From assembly GCF_026410085.1 (NCBI RefSeq), contig NZ_CP112866.1, positions 3,038,001 through 3,102,000 of the forward strand: a stretch of DNA of 64,000 nucleotides, read 5' to 3'. The notes under the pieces are model-generated. The model was not told the origin of the DNA, did no database searches, and saw nothing but the letters and a program-made list of their open reading frames with translations. Positions 25,302 to 34,474 of this stretch are shown in pieces. The translations under genes were made by a program, and so were the position numbers. The first letter of the stretch is position 1, and each line of letters starts with the position of its first letter. The stretch comes from Pseudomonas quebecensis. Lineage in GTDB: Bacteria; Pseudomonadota; Gammaproteobacteria; Pseudomonadales; Pseudomonadaceae.

Positions 25302-26621
25302 TCAAAACAACCACTGTCCAATCAACCACGCGTTGGCGCCACTGATCAGGGCAAACAGCATCCACGCCAGCAAACGCGTCGGCAGCCGGTTCACAAACGG
25401 CCCCATCAGTTGTTTATCACCGGTCATACGAATCAACGGATACAGCGCAAACGGCAATTGCAGGCTGAGCACCACCTGGCTGAGCACCAGCAGCTTGCCG
25501 ATCGCCTCATCGCCCATCAGCCACACGCCGACAAACGCCGGGATCAGCGCCAGCCCGCGAGTGATCAGGCGACGTTGCCAGCAGGGAATCCGCAGGTTGA
25601 GGTAGCCCTCCATGATCACCTGCCCGGCGATGGTGCCGGTAAAGGTTGAACTTTGGCCCGACGCCAGCAGGGCGATGCCAAACAGAACGCTGGCGAAGGC
25701 GCCGCCCACCAGAGGGTCAAGCAGGTGATAGGCATCCTGGATTTCCACCACATCGGTATGGCCGGTCTGGTGAAACGCAGCGGCAGCCAGTACCAGAATC
25801 GCGGCGTTCACCAGCAGGGCCAGGGCCAGGGAGCCGATGGTGTCGATGCGCGCCAGTTTCACCGCGTCCTGTTTGCTGGCGAGGTCCTTACCGATCAGGC
25901 GGGTTTGCACCACGGAACTGTGCAGATAGAGGTTATGGGGCATCACTGTGGCGCCCAGGATGCCGATGGCCAAGTACAGCGGCGCCGCATCGCTGATGGC
26001 CGACAGTGACGGCGCAAAGCCGCTGAACACCTCGGGCCAATGGGGCTTGATCAGCACCAGCTCGACAAAGAAACACACACCAATGGTCGCCACCAACGCC
26101 AGCATGATCGCTTCCAGGCGACGGAAACCACGGTTTTGCAGGGCCAGGACCAGTAAGGTGTCGAACGCGGTGATCACAATGCCGGTGGTCAGCGACACCC
26201 CCAGCAGCAAATGAAACGCCAGGGCGCAGCCCAGCACTTCGGCGAGGTCGGTGGCGATGATGGAAATTTCCGCCAGCACCCACTGGGTGCGCGCCGAGCG
26301 TCGGCTGTAGCGTTCGCGGCACAGTTGTGCAAGATCCTTGCCGGTGGCGATGCCCAACCGCGAACACAGGCACTGCACCGCCATGCCCGCCAGGCTGGCC
26401 AGCAACACCACGAACAACAGGCTGTAGCCGTAACGCGAACCGGCTTCGATGGCCGTGGCCCAGTTGCCCGGGTCCATATAGCCGATGGAAATCAACAGGC
26501 CGGGACCGGCGAACATCAGGGCGCGCTTGAAGAACGAGGCCTTGGGGTCAACGATGACGGAGCCGGCCACTTCCGGCGGGCAGAACGGGGCGGTAGCGAT
26601 TTTTGGCAGGCTGAATTTCAC
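25302..26621 (-). CDS. mntH: Nramp family divalent metal (Mn2+) importer
   Basis: Proton-coupled inner-membrane importer of manganese and related divalent ions. From the GTG at 26621 it has 439 residues and 11 hydrophobic segments. The metal-site motif DPGN is in helix 1 (GYMDPGNWAT) and MPHN in helix 6 (VMPHNLYLHS), both diagnostic. The frame is open to 26654, but GTG with GGGA upstream gives the usual family length. Its stop is two bases from the LysR stop, the genes converging. No Fur or MntR box was recognised upstream. Confidence 0.92.
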   Translation of the reverse strand: MKFSLPKIATAPFCPPEVAGSVIVDPKASFFKRALMFAGPGLLISIGYMDPGNWATAIEAGSRYGYSLLFVVLLASLAGMAVQCLCSRLGIATGKDLAQLCRERYSRRSARTQWVLAEISIIATDLAEVLGCALAFHLLLGVSLTTGIVITAFDTLLVLALQNRGFRRLEAIMLALVATIGVCFFVELVLIKPHWPEVFSGFAPSLSAISDAAPLYLAIGILGATVMPHNLYLHSSVVQTRLIGKDLASKQDAVKLARIDTIGSLALALLVNAAILVLAAAAFHQTGHTDVVEIQDAYHLLDPLVGGAFASVLFGIALLASGQSSTFTGTIAGQVIMEGYLNLRIPCWQRRLITRGLALIPAFVGVWLMGDEAIGKLLVLSQVVLSLQLPFALYPLIRMTGDKQLMGPFVNRLPTRLLAWMLFALISGANAWLIGQWLF

Positions 26622-26662
26622 GCGATATCCCAGGCAAACACACTCGACAGGCACGCAGCTTA

Positions 26663-28216
26663 TCAGTCGGATGCAACCGTGCGCATCACCGTCTCCCGTG
26701 GCAGGTCAAAGGCTTCCACCACCTGCACCACCAAGTCCATTTCCTGGTTCAGCGCCTCACGCTCCATGCGTTGGCGAATCGCGCCGATCACCAGCACCGC
26801 CAGGGTGGTGACTGAATACGCCGGGCCGGAAAACGCCCGCACTCCGGTCACCAGCAACATCGCGGCAGCCAACGCCTGGCCCACCACCGGGATCGCCGAG
26901 GCGGCGCCGCGGCGCAGGATAAAACCGGTCAACCCGGCCAGCGCAGTGCCGCTCAACGCTGCGGTGGCCGAACGCCCCTTGTCGAAACGACGGAAGACGC
27001 CCTGCTCTTTCTGCGCGGCCACCTGGAGTTCCGCATCGAACACCAGCCGGTCGGCGTTGCTGAGTTTGCCCTTGTACTGCTCGATCAGTTTTTCCGCGAT
27101 CAGAGCCTCAAGGTCTGCCAACGCCAGGTTTTCGAGCGGCGCGTCAAATGTGAGGCCCAATCGCCGCGCCACATCTTCGGCGATCTGCCGGTAGGTGACG
27201 CCGTGACCACGGGCGAGGTTCATCAAGCTGTCACCGCCCATGCGTTGCAACGCGATGGTCAGCTTGAGCGGTTCACGCACGGTGGCATCGATCGAGGCAC
27301 TGCGTTTTTGCGCCATCAGCTCGGCCAGAAACTTCAATTCCTCCGGCCGCGCCTGCACCAGGGCCGCAAACAGATCCACGTCCTCCTCGGCAAACCGCAC
27401 CTCGCTGCTGCGCTGGTCGGCGCGGATCATGCCGCGCCGCTCGTGCAGCAGGTCGGTGTACTGCACCACCGTCTGCAATTGCGGCCAATAGGCCGCGTGA
27501 TCGAAGGTGGCCAGGTGCACATTACAGACCTTGGCCTTGAGCGCCGGCGTGACCGGGATCGGATAGCGGCCGATGCATCGCTCGGTGTCCGGTTTTATCG
27601 CCAGGGCCCAGTCCTTGCTGGAATGACAGTTGATCACCCGGCCACTCAGCAGGCCCGACACCTCTTCCCACGGGCTCGACGTGCAGATCGCCCCGCCCAT
27701 CAGCAGCAGGTTGTCCAGCGGCAATTGGCGGGCGGTGCCGGGGTTGGCCAGCAGGCTCTTGACCAGAATCCGTGCGCCCAGGGAATGGCCGATCAGGTTG
27801 ATACGTCGCACCGGCAGCGACTCCTGCCGCAGGTAGCGGGTCAATTCGGGCAGCAAGGTTTTGGCCACTTCATCGACCCGCGCTTCGACACTTTTGTAGT
27901 GGTCGAGGAAATAGGCGATTGCCTTACCCACCCCAACCGTCGCCGCGCCCAGGCTGCCGCCGCCGAGCATGGCCGCGATCACGTCCTTGAATGGCGCGAA
28001 CAGGTTTTCCAGAAAATGCCCCGCCGGCCAGAACAGCATCAGGTTGGTCGAGCCTTCGATACCGGCCAACTGCTGCTTGAAATTGCCCAATTGCTGCCGG
28101 TTGAAGAATGCCGAATACCCATGCACGTAGAGATTGAGCACCTCGCCCTGGGGTTCGCCGCACAGCAGAAACGTGGGCTTGCGGGTGCGGTGCATATCAT
28201 CCCACTGGTGCTGCAT
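26663..28216 (-). CDS. Fusion of a DUF726/TMCO4-like alpha/beta hydrolase with a YaaW-like domain
   Basis: 517 residues. The first half is a lipase-like alpha/beta hydrolase: VHGYSAFF near 31, nucleophile elbow GHSLG at 143-147 (Ser145), probable acid D202 (SSKDWAL) and His240 (FDHAAYW), the pattern of DUF726/TMCO4 proteins. From about residue 275 it matches the E. coli YaaW/UPF0174 plan: a DUF3944-like acidic start (EEDVDLFAAL), ALQRMGGDSLMNLARGHGV, a Gly/Ala-rich hydrophobic region 415-480 and GPAYSVTTLAV near the end. ATG 28216 follows GGAG. Neither substrate nor partner is known; the hydrophobic tail suggests action at membranes. Confidence 0.75.
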   Translation of the reverse strand: MQHQWDDMHRTRKPTFLLCGEPQGEVLNLYVHGYSAFFNRQQLGNFKQQLAGIEGSTNLMLFWPAGHFLENLFAPFKDVIAAMLGGGSLGAATVGVGKAIAYFLDHYKSVEARVDEVAKTLLPELTRYLRQESLPVRRINLIGHSLGARILVKSLLANPGTARQLPLDNLLLMGGAICTSSPWEEVSGLLSGRVINCHSSKDWALAIKPDTERCIGRYPIPVTPALKAKVCNVHLATFDHAAYWPQLQTVVQYTDLLHERRGMIRADQRSSEVRFAEEDVDLFAALVQARPEELKFLAELMAQKRSASIDATVREPLKLTIALQRMGGDSLMNLARGHGVTYRQIAEDVARRLGLTFDAPLENLALADLEALIAEKLIEQYKGKLSNADRLVFDAELQVAAQKEQGVFRRFDKGRSATAALSGTALAGLTGFILRRGAASAIPVVGQALAAAMLLVTGVRAFSGPAYSVTTLAVLVIGAIRQRMEREALNQEMDLVVQVVEAFDLPRETVMRTVASD

Positions 28217-28507
28217 GGGCAAGGACTCCGGGTAACGAGGGACGCCGATAGTAACAAACTGTGAGCGACGGCAAGGTGAATCCTGACCGGCGTGGCAGTC
28301 TCCAGGTAAAGGCATAATGCTCGGCCTCAACGCATAAGCCCGAGACAGGCGGGCGATGGCAAAACGCTCAACCGGCGAAGTTATCGATTTTCACCTGCCC
28401 ATCGGGGAAGATCGCGACCTGCCACGCAGCAAAAACACAATTCTCATCCTGTAAAAAGCGCTCTAATACCCGCCTGTTGATTGGCTTTGAAGATTTTGGA
28501 GTTCGCA

Positions 28508-30316
28508 ATGCCCCATGAAGGCAACCTGTTACAAGCGGCCGTGGTGTTTCTGCTGGCGGCCGTGCTCACCGTGCCCCTGGCCAAGCGCCTGCAGTTGGGC
28601 GCGGTGTTGGGCTATCTGTTCGCCGGGGTGATCATCGGCCCGTCGGTGCTGGGCCTGATCGGCAATCCGCAAAGCGTGGCGCAGTTTTCGGAACTGGGGG
28701 TGGTGCTGCTGCTGTTTATCATCGGTCTGGAACTGTCGCCCAAGCGGTTATGGGTGATGCGCAAGGCGGTGTTCGGCGTAGGCCTGGCTCAGGTACTGTT
28801 GACCGGCCTGGTGATGGGCGTGGTGGCACTGTGGCTATTTGGCCAGCCGTGGAACAGCGCAATCGTGCTGGGCCTGGGCCTGGCGCTGTCGTCCACGGCG
28901 TTCGGCCTGCAGAGCCTGGCCGAACGCAAGGAGCTGAACCAGCCCCACGGTCGTCTGGCTTTCGCGATCCTGCTGTTCCAGGACATCGCCGCGATCCCTC
29001 TGATCGCCATGGTGCCGCTGCTGGCCGGCAGCGATCACCCCACTACCGAAGCTCAGGGCCTGCAGCATGTGTTGCAGATCCTGGGCAGCATCGCCGTGGT
29101 AATCATCGGCGGACGCTATCTGCTGCGGCCGGTGTTTCGCATCGTCGCCAAGACCGGCTTGCGCGAAGTGTCCACCGCCACCGCGCTGCTGGTGGTGATC
29201 GGCACCGCGTGGCTGATGGAGCTGGCGGGCGTGTCGATGGCCCTCGGCGCGTTCCTCGCCGGCCTGCTGCTGGCGGACTCGGAATACCGCCACGAACTGG
29301 AAGCGCAGATCGAACCGTTCAAGGGCCTGCTGCTGGGGCTGTTCTTTATCAGCGTGGGCATGGGCGCCAACCTCGGCCTGCTGCTCAGTTCGCCGTTGAT
29401 CGTGATCGGGCTGACCCTGCTGTTGATCGGTCTGAAATTGCCGCTGCTTTACGCAGTCGGTCGGCTGGTGGGCGATCTCAATCGCGAAAGCGCCCTGCGC
29501 CTGGGCGTAGTGCTGGCGGCCGGCGGTGAGTTCGCGTTCGTGGTGTTCAAGATCGGCCGCGACCAAGGCCTGTTCGAGCCGCACCTCTACGATGTGCTGG
29601 TGCTGACCATCACCTTGTCCATGGCCGTCACGCCGCTCTTGTTACTGGTGTGCCCGAAGCTGTTCAGGCCCAAGATCAAACCGGTGGAAGTGCCCGAAGA
29701 GTACCGGGCCATCGAAAGCGACGCGCCGCGCGTGGTGATCGCCGGCATGGGCCGCATGGGCCAGATCGTGGCCCGTATTCTGCGTGCGCAGAACATCTCC
29801 TTTATTGCCCTCGATACTTCGGTGGAAACCATCGAGCTGACCCGCAGCTTCGGCGGCATGCCGGTGTTTTACGGCGACCCGCAGCGCCCGGAAATCCTGC
29901 ACGCGGCCAAGGTGGATCAGGCCGAATTCTTCGTGATCGCCATGGATGACCCGGAGATCAACATCAAGACCGCCGAGCTGGTACGCAACCTCTACCCGCA
30001 CATGAAGATCATCGCCCGCGCCCGAAACCGTCAGCACGTCCATCGCCTGGTGGACCTGGACGCCTCGCCGGTGCGCGAGACCTTCTACTCCAGCCTGGAA
30101 ATGAGCCGCCGCGCCCTGGTCGGCCTGGGGCTCAGCCAGGCTCAGGCCGATGCACGCATCACGCGCTTCAAGAACCACGACCAGCAAGTGCTCGCCGCCC
30201 AACACGCGGTGTACGACGACGCCGCCAAAGTGATGCAGACCGCCCAGGAAGCTCGGGCGGAGCTGGCGCGGTTGTTTGAGATGGACCGACTTGAGGAAGA
30301 GTCCGACAAGGTGTGA
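28508..30316 (+). CDS. Kef-type K+/H+ antiporter with C-terminal RCK domain
   Basis: 602 residues. The first 380 contain about 12 helices of the CPA2 antiporter family (LGYLFAGVIIGPSVLGLIG, ELGVVLLLFIIGLELSP, SSTAFGLQSLAE). Residues 405-525 form an RCK/KTN domain with the nucleotide motif VVIAGMGRMGQIVAR. The C-terminus is a charged helical tail. KefB/KefC proteins release potassium and acidify the cytoplasm under electrophile stress, gated by glutathione adducts; no KefF/KefG partner is adjacent. ATG 28508 has GGAG seven bases upstream; an earlier start at 28481 is less likely. Confidence 0.9.
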   Translation: MPHEGNLLQAAVVFLLAAVLTVPLAKRLQLGAVLGYLFAGVIIGPSVLGLIGNPQSVAQFSELGVVLLLFIIGLELSPKRLWVMRKAVFGVGLAQVLLTGLVMGVVALWLFGQPWNSAIVLGLGLALSSTAFGLQSLAERKELNQPHGRLAFAILLFQDIAAIPLIAMVPLLAGSDHPTTEAQGLQHVLQILGSIAVVIIGGRYLLRPVFRIVAKTGLREVSTATALLVVIGTAWLMELAGVSMALGAFLAGLLLADSEYRHELEAQIEPFKGLLLGLFFISVGMGANLGLLLSSPLIVIGLTLLLIGLKLPLLYAVGRLVGDLNRESALRLGVVLAAGGEFAFVVFKIGRDQGLFEPHLYDVLVLTITLSMAVTPLLLLVCPKLFRPKIKPVEVPEEYRAIESDAPRVVIAGMGRMGQIVARILRAQNISFIALDTSVETIELTRSFGGMPVFYGDPQRPEILHAAKVDQAEFFVIAMDDPEINIKTAELVRNLYPHMKIIARARNRQHVHRLVDLDASPVRETFYSSLEMSRRALVGLGLSQAQADARITRFKNHDQQVLAAQHAVYDDAAKVMQTAQEARAELARLFEMDRLEEESDKV

Positions 30317-30388
30317 GGTAAGGGATGAACGATATTGCGAAATTTCTGACAGAATACGGCGCAATTTCGTTTATCCCTGGAGCGCTTC

Positions 30389-30943
30389 ATGGCCACCTTC
30401 ACCAAGACCGCCATCCTGCTGGCCCTTGCGCTTACCGCCGGCAGCGTATTCGCCGCCGCCAAGCCGACCACGCAAACCATCACCACCCTGGGCGGCAAAT
30501 TCAACTTCATGCTGCCCAAGGCTTACGTCGCCGACACCCTGCCGGTCGACAAGGCCCAGGACGGCACCGGTGTCACCCAAGGCACGATGTACGCCAACCA
30601 GACCAGCAAAAGTGTGGTGATCGTCGCCGAAACCGTGCGCAACGATGGCATCGACGTCCAGGACAACGACGCGCAGTTCCTTGATGGCGCCGTGGCCGGT
30701 TTCGTCAAGGATCAGAGCGCCGCCCTGCCCGATTTCAAGAAACTGAGCGAGAAAAAACTCACCTTCAAGGGCCTCGGCCTGCGCCAGGTCGACAGCACCG
30801 CCACCCAGGGCGGCGGCAAGACGCTTAACTCCACGTTCCTTGGCGGTTCAGGCAATCACTTGCTGGTGATCCAGGCCATCTCGCGGGCGGACGATGTCAA
30901 GGGTCACGCGGCGCTGGTCAAGCAGATTACCGGCGGCAAATAA
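30389..30943 (+). CDS. Exported DcrB-like hypothetical protein
   Basis: 184 residues with a signal peptide (cleavage after VFAAA, near residue 23). The mature part is a single soluble domain, with GGKFNFMLPKAYVADTLPVD near its start, a pattern recalling DcrB/DUF1795 proteins, which are periplasmic or lipid-anchored and of unknown role. No lipobox Cys is present, so it is probably soluble in the periplasm. It follows the Kef gene by 72 bases on the same strand; co-transcription is possible. The function is not known. Confidence 0.65.
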   Translation: MATFTKTAILLALALTAGSVFAAAKPTTQTITTLGGKFNFMLPKAYVADTLPVDKAQDGTGVTQGTMYANQTSKSVVIVAETVRNDGIDVQDNDAQFLDGAVAGFVKDQSAALPDFKKLSEKKLTFKGLGLRQVDSTATQGGGKTLNSTFLGGSGNHLLVIQAISRADDVKGHAALVKQITGGK

Positions 30944-30980
30944 CCCGACTCGCTAGTTGTGCAGAAGATGAGTATCGACC

Positions 30981-31042
30981 CATCGGGGGCAAGCCCCCTC
31001 CCACATTTCCGGTCTACCGTGGGAGTGGGCTTGCCCCCGATG
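30981..31042. repeat. REP doublet (REPIN)
   Basis: Two inverted REP sequences, CATCGGGGGCAAGCCCCCTC at the left and its near reverse complement at the right end, separated by about 14 bases, giving a 62-bp two-sided hairpin. It lies between two convergently transcribed genes, the usual setting of REPINs in pseudomonads. No coding potential. Confidence 0.85.
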
Positions 31043-31078
31043 GCGGTGTGAATTGCGCCCCAAAAGTTGGATCAGGCA

Positions 31079-31798
31079 TTACTTCAGGCTGTCTTCCAAC
31101 CAAACCTTAATGTCCTGCACTTCTGCTTCGCTGATGGTATGCGGCATCCCCGGATAGCCATGAAACGTCGGTTCAAGCCCCAACCCGCTCAACACCTCGT
31201 TCGCCCGCGTCGCCGATGCGTACGGCAGCGCCTGATCCAGGGTGCCGTGGCCGATAAAGATCGCCAGCTGATTCAAGCGCGGATCCGGTTTCAGCTCGGC
31301 CTTGAGCGCCGGCAAAACACTGCCGCTCAACGCCGCGATGCCCCGTACGAGTTGCGGGTCACGCAACGCTACTTCGTACGTCATGATCGCGCCCTGGCTG
31401 AACCCGACCAGGAACACCCGGTCACTGCGGGTGTGGTATTTGGTGGTGGCTTGGCTCACAAAGTCTTTGATCAACCCGGCACTGCGCTGCAGGTCGGCGG
31501 GCTCGCCGTCGTATTCGCCATCCCCCGGGGTCTTGGTGAACCAGCGGTAACCGCTGGGCGCCACCGGCATCGGGGCGCGTGCGGACAGGTAGGTCCAGGT
31601 CGACGGCAGCGCGTCCTTGATGCCGAACAAGTCTTGCTCGTCGCTGCCGAACCCATGCAGGAAGATCACCAGCGGCTGGTTACGCGACTCGCTCCGGGCC
31701 TGCTCCAGGTAGGCCAGCGGCAAATCAGTGTGCAACGCAGTGTCGGCATGCGCGGCACCCGCCACCAGTGTCAGCGTCAGAGCGAACCATTTGAACAT
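31079..31798 (-). CDS. Exported phospholipase/carboxylesterase-family alpha/beta hydrolase
   Basis: 239 residues with a signal peptide (cleavage after GAAHA, near 18). LVIFLHGFGSDEQDLFG is the oxyanion region, GFSQG holds the nucleophilic Ser, GHGTLDQALP the Asp and GMPHTIS the His, so the catalytic triad is complete. This is the acyl-protein thioesterase/carboxylesterase group, here directed to the periplasm. It lies 11 bases downstream of the cobF gene and may share its transcript. Natural substrate unknown. Confidence 0.85.
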   Translation of the reverse strand: MFKWFALTLTLVAGAAHADTALHTDLPLAYLEQARSESRNQPLVIFLHGFGSDEQDLFGIKDALPSTWTYLSARAPMPVAPSGYRWFTKTPGDGEYDGEPADLQRSAGLIKDFVSQATTKYHTRSDRVFLVGFSQGAIMTYEVALRDPQLVRGIAALSGSVLPALKAELKPDPRLNQLAIFIGHGTLDQALPYASATRANEVLSGLGLEPTFHGYPGMPHTISEAEVQDIKVWLEDSLK

Positions 31799-31809
31799 CA
31801 GGCGTTACC

Positions 31810-32565
31810 TCAGGGTTTGCGCAGCAAATAAGTATCCATGATCCAGCCATTGGCCTGGCGCGCCGCCTTGCGTACGCGCTGGATATCGTCCGCGACTTCG
31901 GCGACCTTGCCGCTGATCAGTATTTCATCCGGCGTGCCCAAATAAGCGCCCCAGTAGATCTCCAGGTCTTGATCGGCCACGCTGCGGTAGGAATCTTCAG
32001 CATCCAGCATCACCACCAGGGTATCGGCGTCGCTGGCCTGCCCTGCCGCCAGACGGCGCCCGGTGGTGATCTCGACAGACTTGCCGATGCGATTCAACGC
32101 GACCTTATGCTGGGCCGCCAGGGCCTGCACGCTGGTGATGCCGGGGATCACTTCGAATTCAAACACGCAACGGCCACTGGCCAGGATCGCCTGCAGGATG
32201 CGAATGGTGCTGTCGTACAACGCCGGGTCGCCCCAGGCCAGGAACGCACCGACTTCGCCGTCAGCCATTTCCTCGTTGATCATGCGTTCGAAGGTGGCTT
32301 GCTTGTCGCGGTTGAGGTCTTGCACGGCGGTGGTGTAGTCGATATCGCCGCGCACGCGCTCGGGGCAATCGGCCTCGACAAAGCGGTAGCCGGGCTTGGT
32401 GATGTAGGTCTGGCAGATCTCGCGGCGCAGGTCGATCAACTTGTCTTTGCTTTGGCCCTTATCCATCAGGAAAAACACGTCGGTGCGGTTCAGCGCCTTC
32501 ACGGCCTGCATCGTGATGTAGTCAGGGTTGCCGGCGCCAATGCCGATGATCAGGATGCGTTTCAT
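31810..32565 (-). CDS. cobF: Precorrin-6A synthase (deacetylating)
   Basis: Methylates C-1 of precorrin-5 with S-adenosylmethionine and removes acetate in aerobic cobalamin synthesis. 251 residues of the tetrapyrrole methylase fold: ILIIGIGAGNPDYIT at the N-terminus, AFLAWGDPALYDSTIRIL around 110 (the conserved GDP motif) and FEVIPGITSVQALAA. This fits CobF (about 250 residues). No other cobalamin gene is adjacent except perhaps the histidine phosphatase upstream at 32611. Confidence 0.88.
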   Translation of the reverse strand: MKRILIIGIGAGNPDYITMQAVKALNRTDVFFLMDKGQSKDKLIDLRREICQTYITKPGYRFVEADCPERVRGDIDYTTAVQDLNRDKQATFERMINEEMADGEVGAFLAWGDPALYDSTIRILQAILASGRCVFEFEVIPGITSVQALAAQHKVALNRIGKSVEITTGRRLAAGQASDADTLVVMLDAEDSYRSVADQDLEIYWGAYLGTPDEILISGKVAEVADDIQRVRKAARQANGWIMDTYLLRKP

Positions 32566-32610
32566 GGGGTGCTCTCAGTGCGGGGCGTGGATTTTGCCAT
32601 GTTCACCCAC

Positions 32611-33165
32611 TCAAGCGTGAGTTTCCAGGCGCAGGCGCCACACCTGGTTGAAGCGCAACTCGACGGCGGACAGCGGCTCCACGTCTATGCGGTAGAACAT
32701 CGCCGCCGGAAACTGCATGACGCACAGCATCGCCGCACGGATCACAAAAGGATGAGTGATCGCCACGCTATGGCCCGGCTGGCACTCAAGAGACTTCAGA
32801 CACAACGCGACACGGGCGCAGAGCTGATCGACCGACTCGCCACCGTGGGGCGAACTGGCGCTGTCGGCACGCCAGCGGTCCAGCGCGGCAGGGTCGAGTG
32901 TGCGGATATCGCGCCCCCGCCATTGGCCCAGGTCAATGTCGCGCAGCGCCTCGTCGATCTCGGCATGGGCGCCGAACAACCGCGCCGTTTGCCGGGTCCG
33001 CGCCTCCGGCCCGCTCAGCAGCCGCGCGCCTGGCTTGTAACGAGCGGCCAGTGACAGCGCGGCGCCCTGCCAGTCCATCGCTACCGATTCGTCATCGGCA
33101 AAACGCCCCTGCTTTTGCAGGGGCGTGACGGCATGGCAGATCAGGGTCAAACGGGTGGCCCGCAT
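32611..33165 (-). CDS. Histidine phosphatase superfamily protein with altered RHG motif
   Basis: 184 residues with the phosphoglycerate-mutase-like pattern: LLSGPEARTRQTARLF (the conserved second Arg region), EIDEALRDIDLGQWRGRDI and the second catalytic His in SVAITHPFVIRAA. The usual RHG at the N-terminus reads CHA (LTLICHAVT), so the nucleophilic His stays but the neighbouring Arg is replaced by Cys. It precedes cobF by about 45 bases on the same strand; a CobC-like alpha-ribazole phosphatase role is possible but unproven. ATG 33165 has GGAG upstream; 33201 is an alternative. Confidence 0.75.
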   Translation of the reverse strand: MRATRLTLICHAVTPLQKQGRFADDESVAMDWQGAALSLAARYKPGARLLSGPEARTRQTARLFGAHAEIDEALRDIDLGQWRGRDIRTLDPAALDRWRADSASSPHGGESVDQLCARVALCLKSLECQPGHSVAITHPFVIRAAMLCVMQFPAAMFYRIDVEPLSAVELRFNQVWRLRLETHA

Positions 33166-33262
33166 CGCAGGTCGCTCCAACGCAGCAGTCGAGGCCCGCA
33201 AGCCTGGCGCAGTTGGCGCAACGATGCAACGCCTGACAAAGCCACCCTCACACCGCCCGGCG

Positions 33263-34330
33263 TCAGGCCGCGTGGCTTTCTTTCTTCAAGCTGTCCATAT
33301 CGATCACGAAGCGGTACTTCACGTCGCCCTTGAGCATGCGCTCGTAGGCTTCATTGATGCCCTGGATGTCGATCATTTCCACGTCCGAGACGATCCCGTG
33401 TCTGGCGCAGAAGTCCAGCATATCCTGGGTCTCCTGGATGCCGCCGATCAGCGAACCGGCCAGGCTGCGGCGCTTGAAGATCAGGTTGAATACCGTGGGC
33501 GATGGGTGCGGGCTGTCGGGGGCGCCGACCAGGGTCATGGTGCCGTCGCGCTTGAGCAGGTTGAGAAACGCATCCAGGTCGTGGGGCGCGGCGACCGTGT
33601 TGAGGATGAAATCCAGGCTGTTGGCAACCTTGGCCATTTCATCCGGGTTCTTCGACACCACGACCTGGTCGGCGCCCAGGCGCAGGCCGTCTTCGCGCTT
33701 GTTGGGCGAGGTGGTGAACAAGGTCACATGGGCGCCCATGGCATGGGCGATTTTCACCGCCATATGGCCCAGGCCGCCAAGGCCGACTACGCCGACTTTC
33801 TTGCCCGGCCCGACCTTCCAGTGATGCAGCGGCGAATAGGTGGTGATGCCGGCGCACAGCAGCGGCGCCACCGCGGCCAGGTTGCTGTCATCGTGGGAGA
33901 TGCGCAGCACGAACTTCTCCTTGACTACGATGTTGTCCGAGTACCCGCCGTAGGTGTTTTCACCGCCGAACACCGGGCCGTTGTAGGTGCCGGTAAAGCC
34001 GTTCTCGCAGTACTGCTCTTCGCCTTCGGCACATGACGCGCAGTGCTGGCAACTGTCGACCATGCAACCGACGCCGGCCAGGTCGCCGACCTTGAATTTC
34101 TTCACATTGGCGCCCACCGCCGTTACGCGGCCGACGATTTCGTGCCCCGGCACCGATGGATAAAGGGTGTTGTTCCACTCGTTGCGCGCGGTATGCAAAT
34201 CGGAGTGGCAGACGCCGCAATAGAGAATGTCGATTTGTACGTCATCCGCCCCTGGGGTGCGGCGCTCGAAGGTAAAGGGCTTGAGCGAGTCCTTGGAGTC
34301 CCGAGCGGCGTAGCTGTAAGTCTTGGCCAT
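33263..34330 (-). CDS. NAD(P)-dependent alcohol dehydrogenase, YahK/CAD-like
   Basis: 355 residues, zinc-containing medium-chain dehydrogenase. CGVCHSDLH carries the catalytic-zinc Cys, GHEIVGRV the catalytic His/Glu, four cysteines (CQHCASCAEGEEQYC) bind the structural zinc, and VGLGGLGHMAVKIA is the nucleotide-binding loop. This set defines the cinnamyl-alcohol-dehydrogenase-like aldehyde reductases such as E. coli YahK, which reduce a wide range of aldehydes with NADPH. ATG 34330 follows AGGTGAACG. Confidence 0.92.
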   Translation of the reverse strand: MAKTYSYAARDSKDSLKPFTFERRTPGADDVQIDILYCGVCHSDLHTARNEWNNTLYPSVPGHEIVGRVTAVGANVKKFKVGDLAGVGCMVDSCQHCASCAEGEEQYCENGFTGTYNGPVFGGENTYGGYSDNIVVKEKFVLRISHDDSNLAAVAPLLCAGITTYSPLHHWKVGPGKKVGVVGLGGLGHMAVKIAHAMGAHVTLFTTSPNKREDGLRLGADQVVVSKNPDEMAKVANSLDFILNTVAAPHDLDAFLNLLKRDGTMTLVGAPDSPHPSPTVFNLIFKRRSLAGSLIGGIQETQDMLDFCARHGIVSDVEMIDIQGINEAYERMLKGDVKYRFVIDMDSLKKESHAA

Positions 34331-34474
34331 TTCGTTCACCTGTGTGATCTGACGTTGAGGTCAGTGGACCAGCATAGACGCTGAAACGTTCAACCGAGCA
34401 CGCCCGTACAATTCCCCTCGCGCCACGCCGCCTAACCTCACGACTTTCGATCATCTGGAACACGGAGAGCAGGC

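Noticed and set aside
28356..28454. Small frame of 32 codons starting MAKRSTGEVIDF
   Set aside because: It lies in the 290-base gap before the Kef gene but has only a weak GGGCG upstream and no recognisable family; could be a gene remnant, not enough support.
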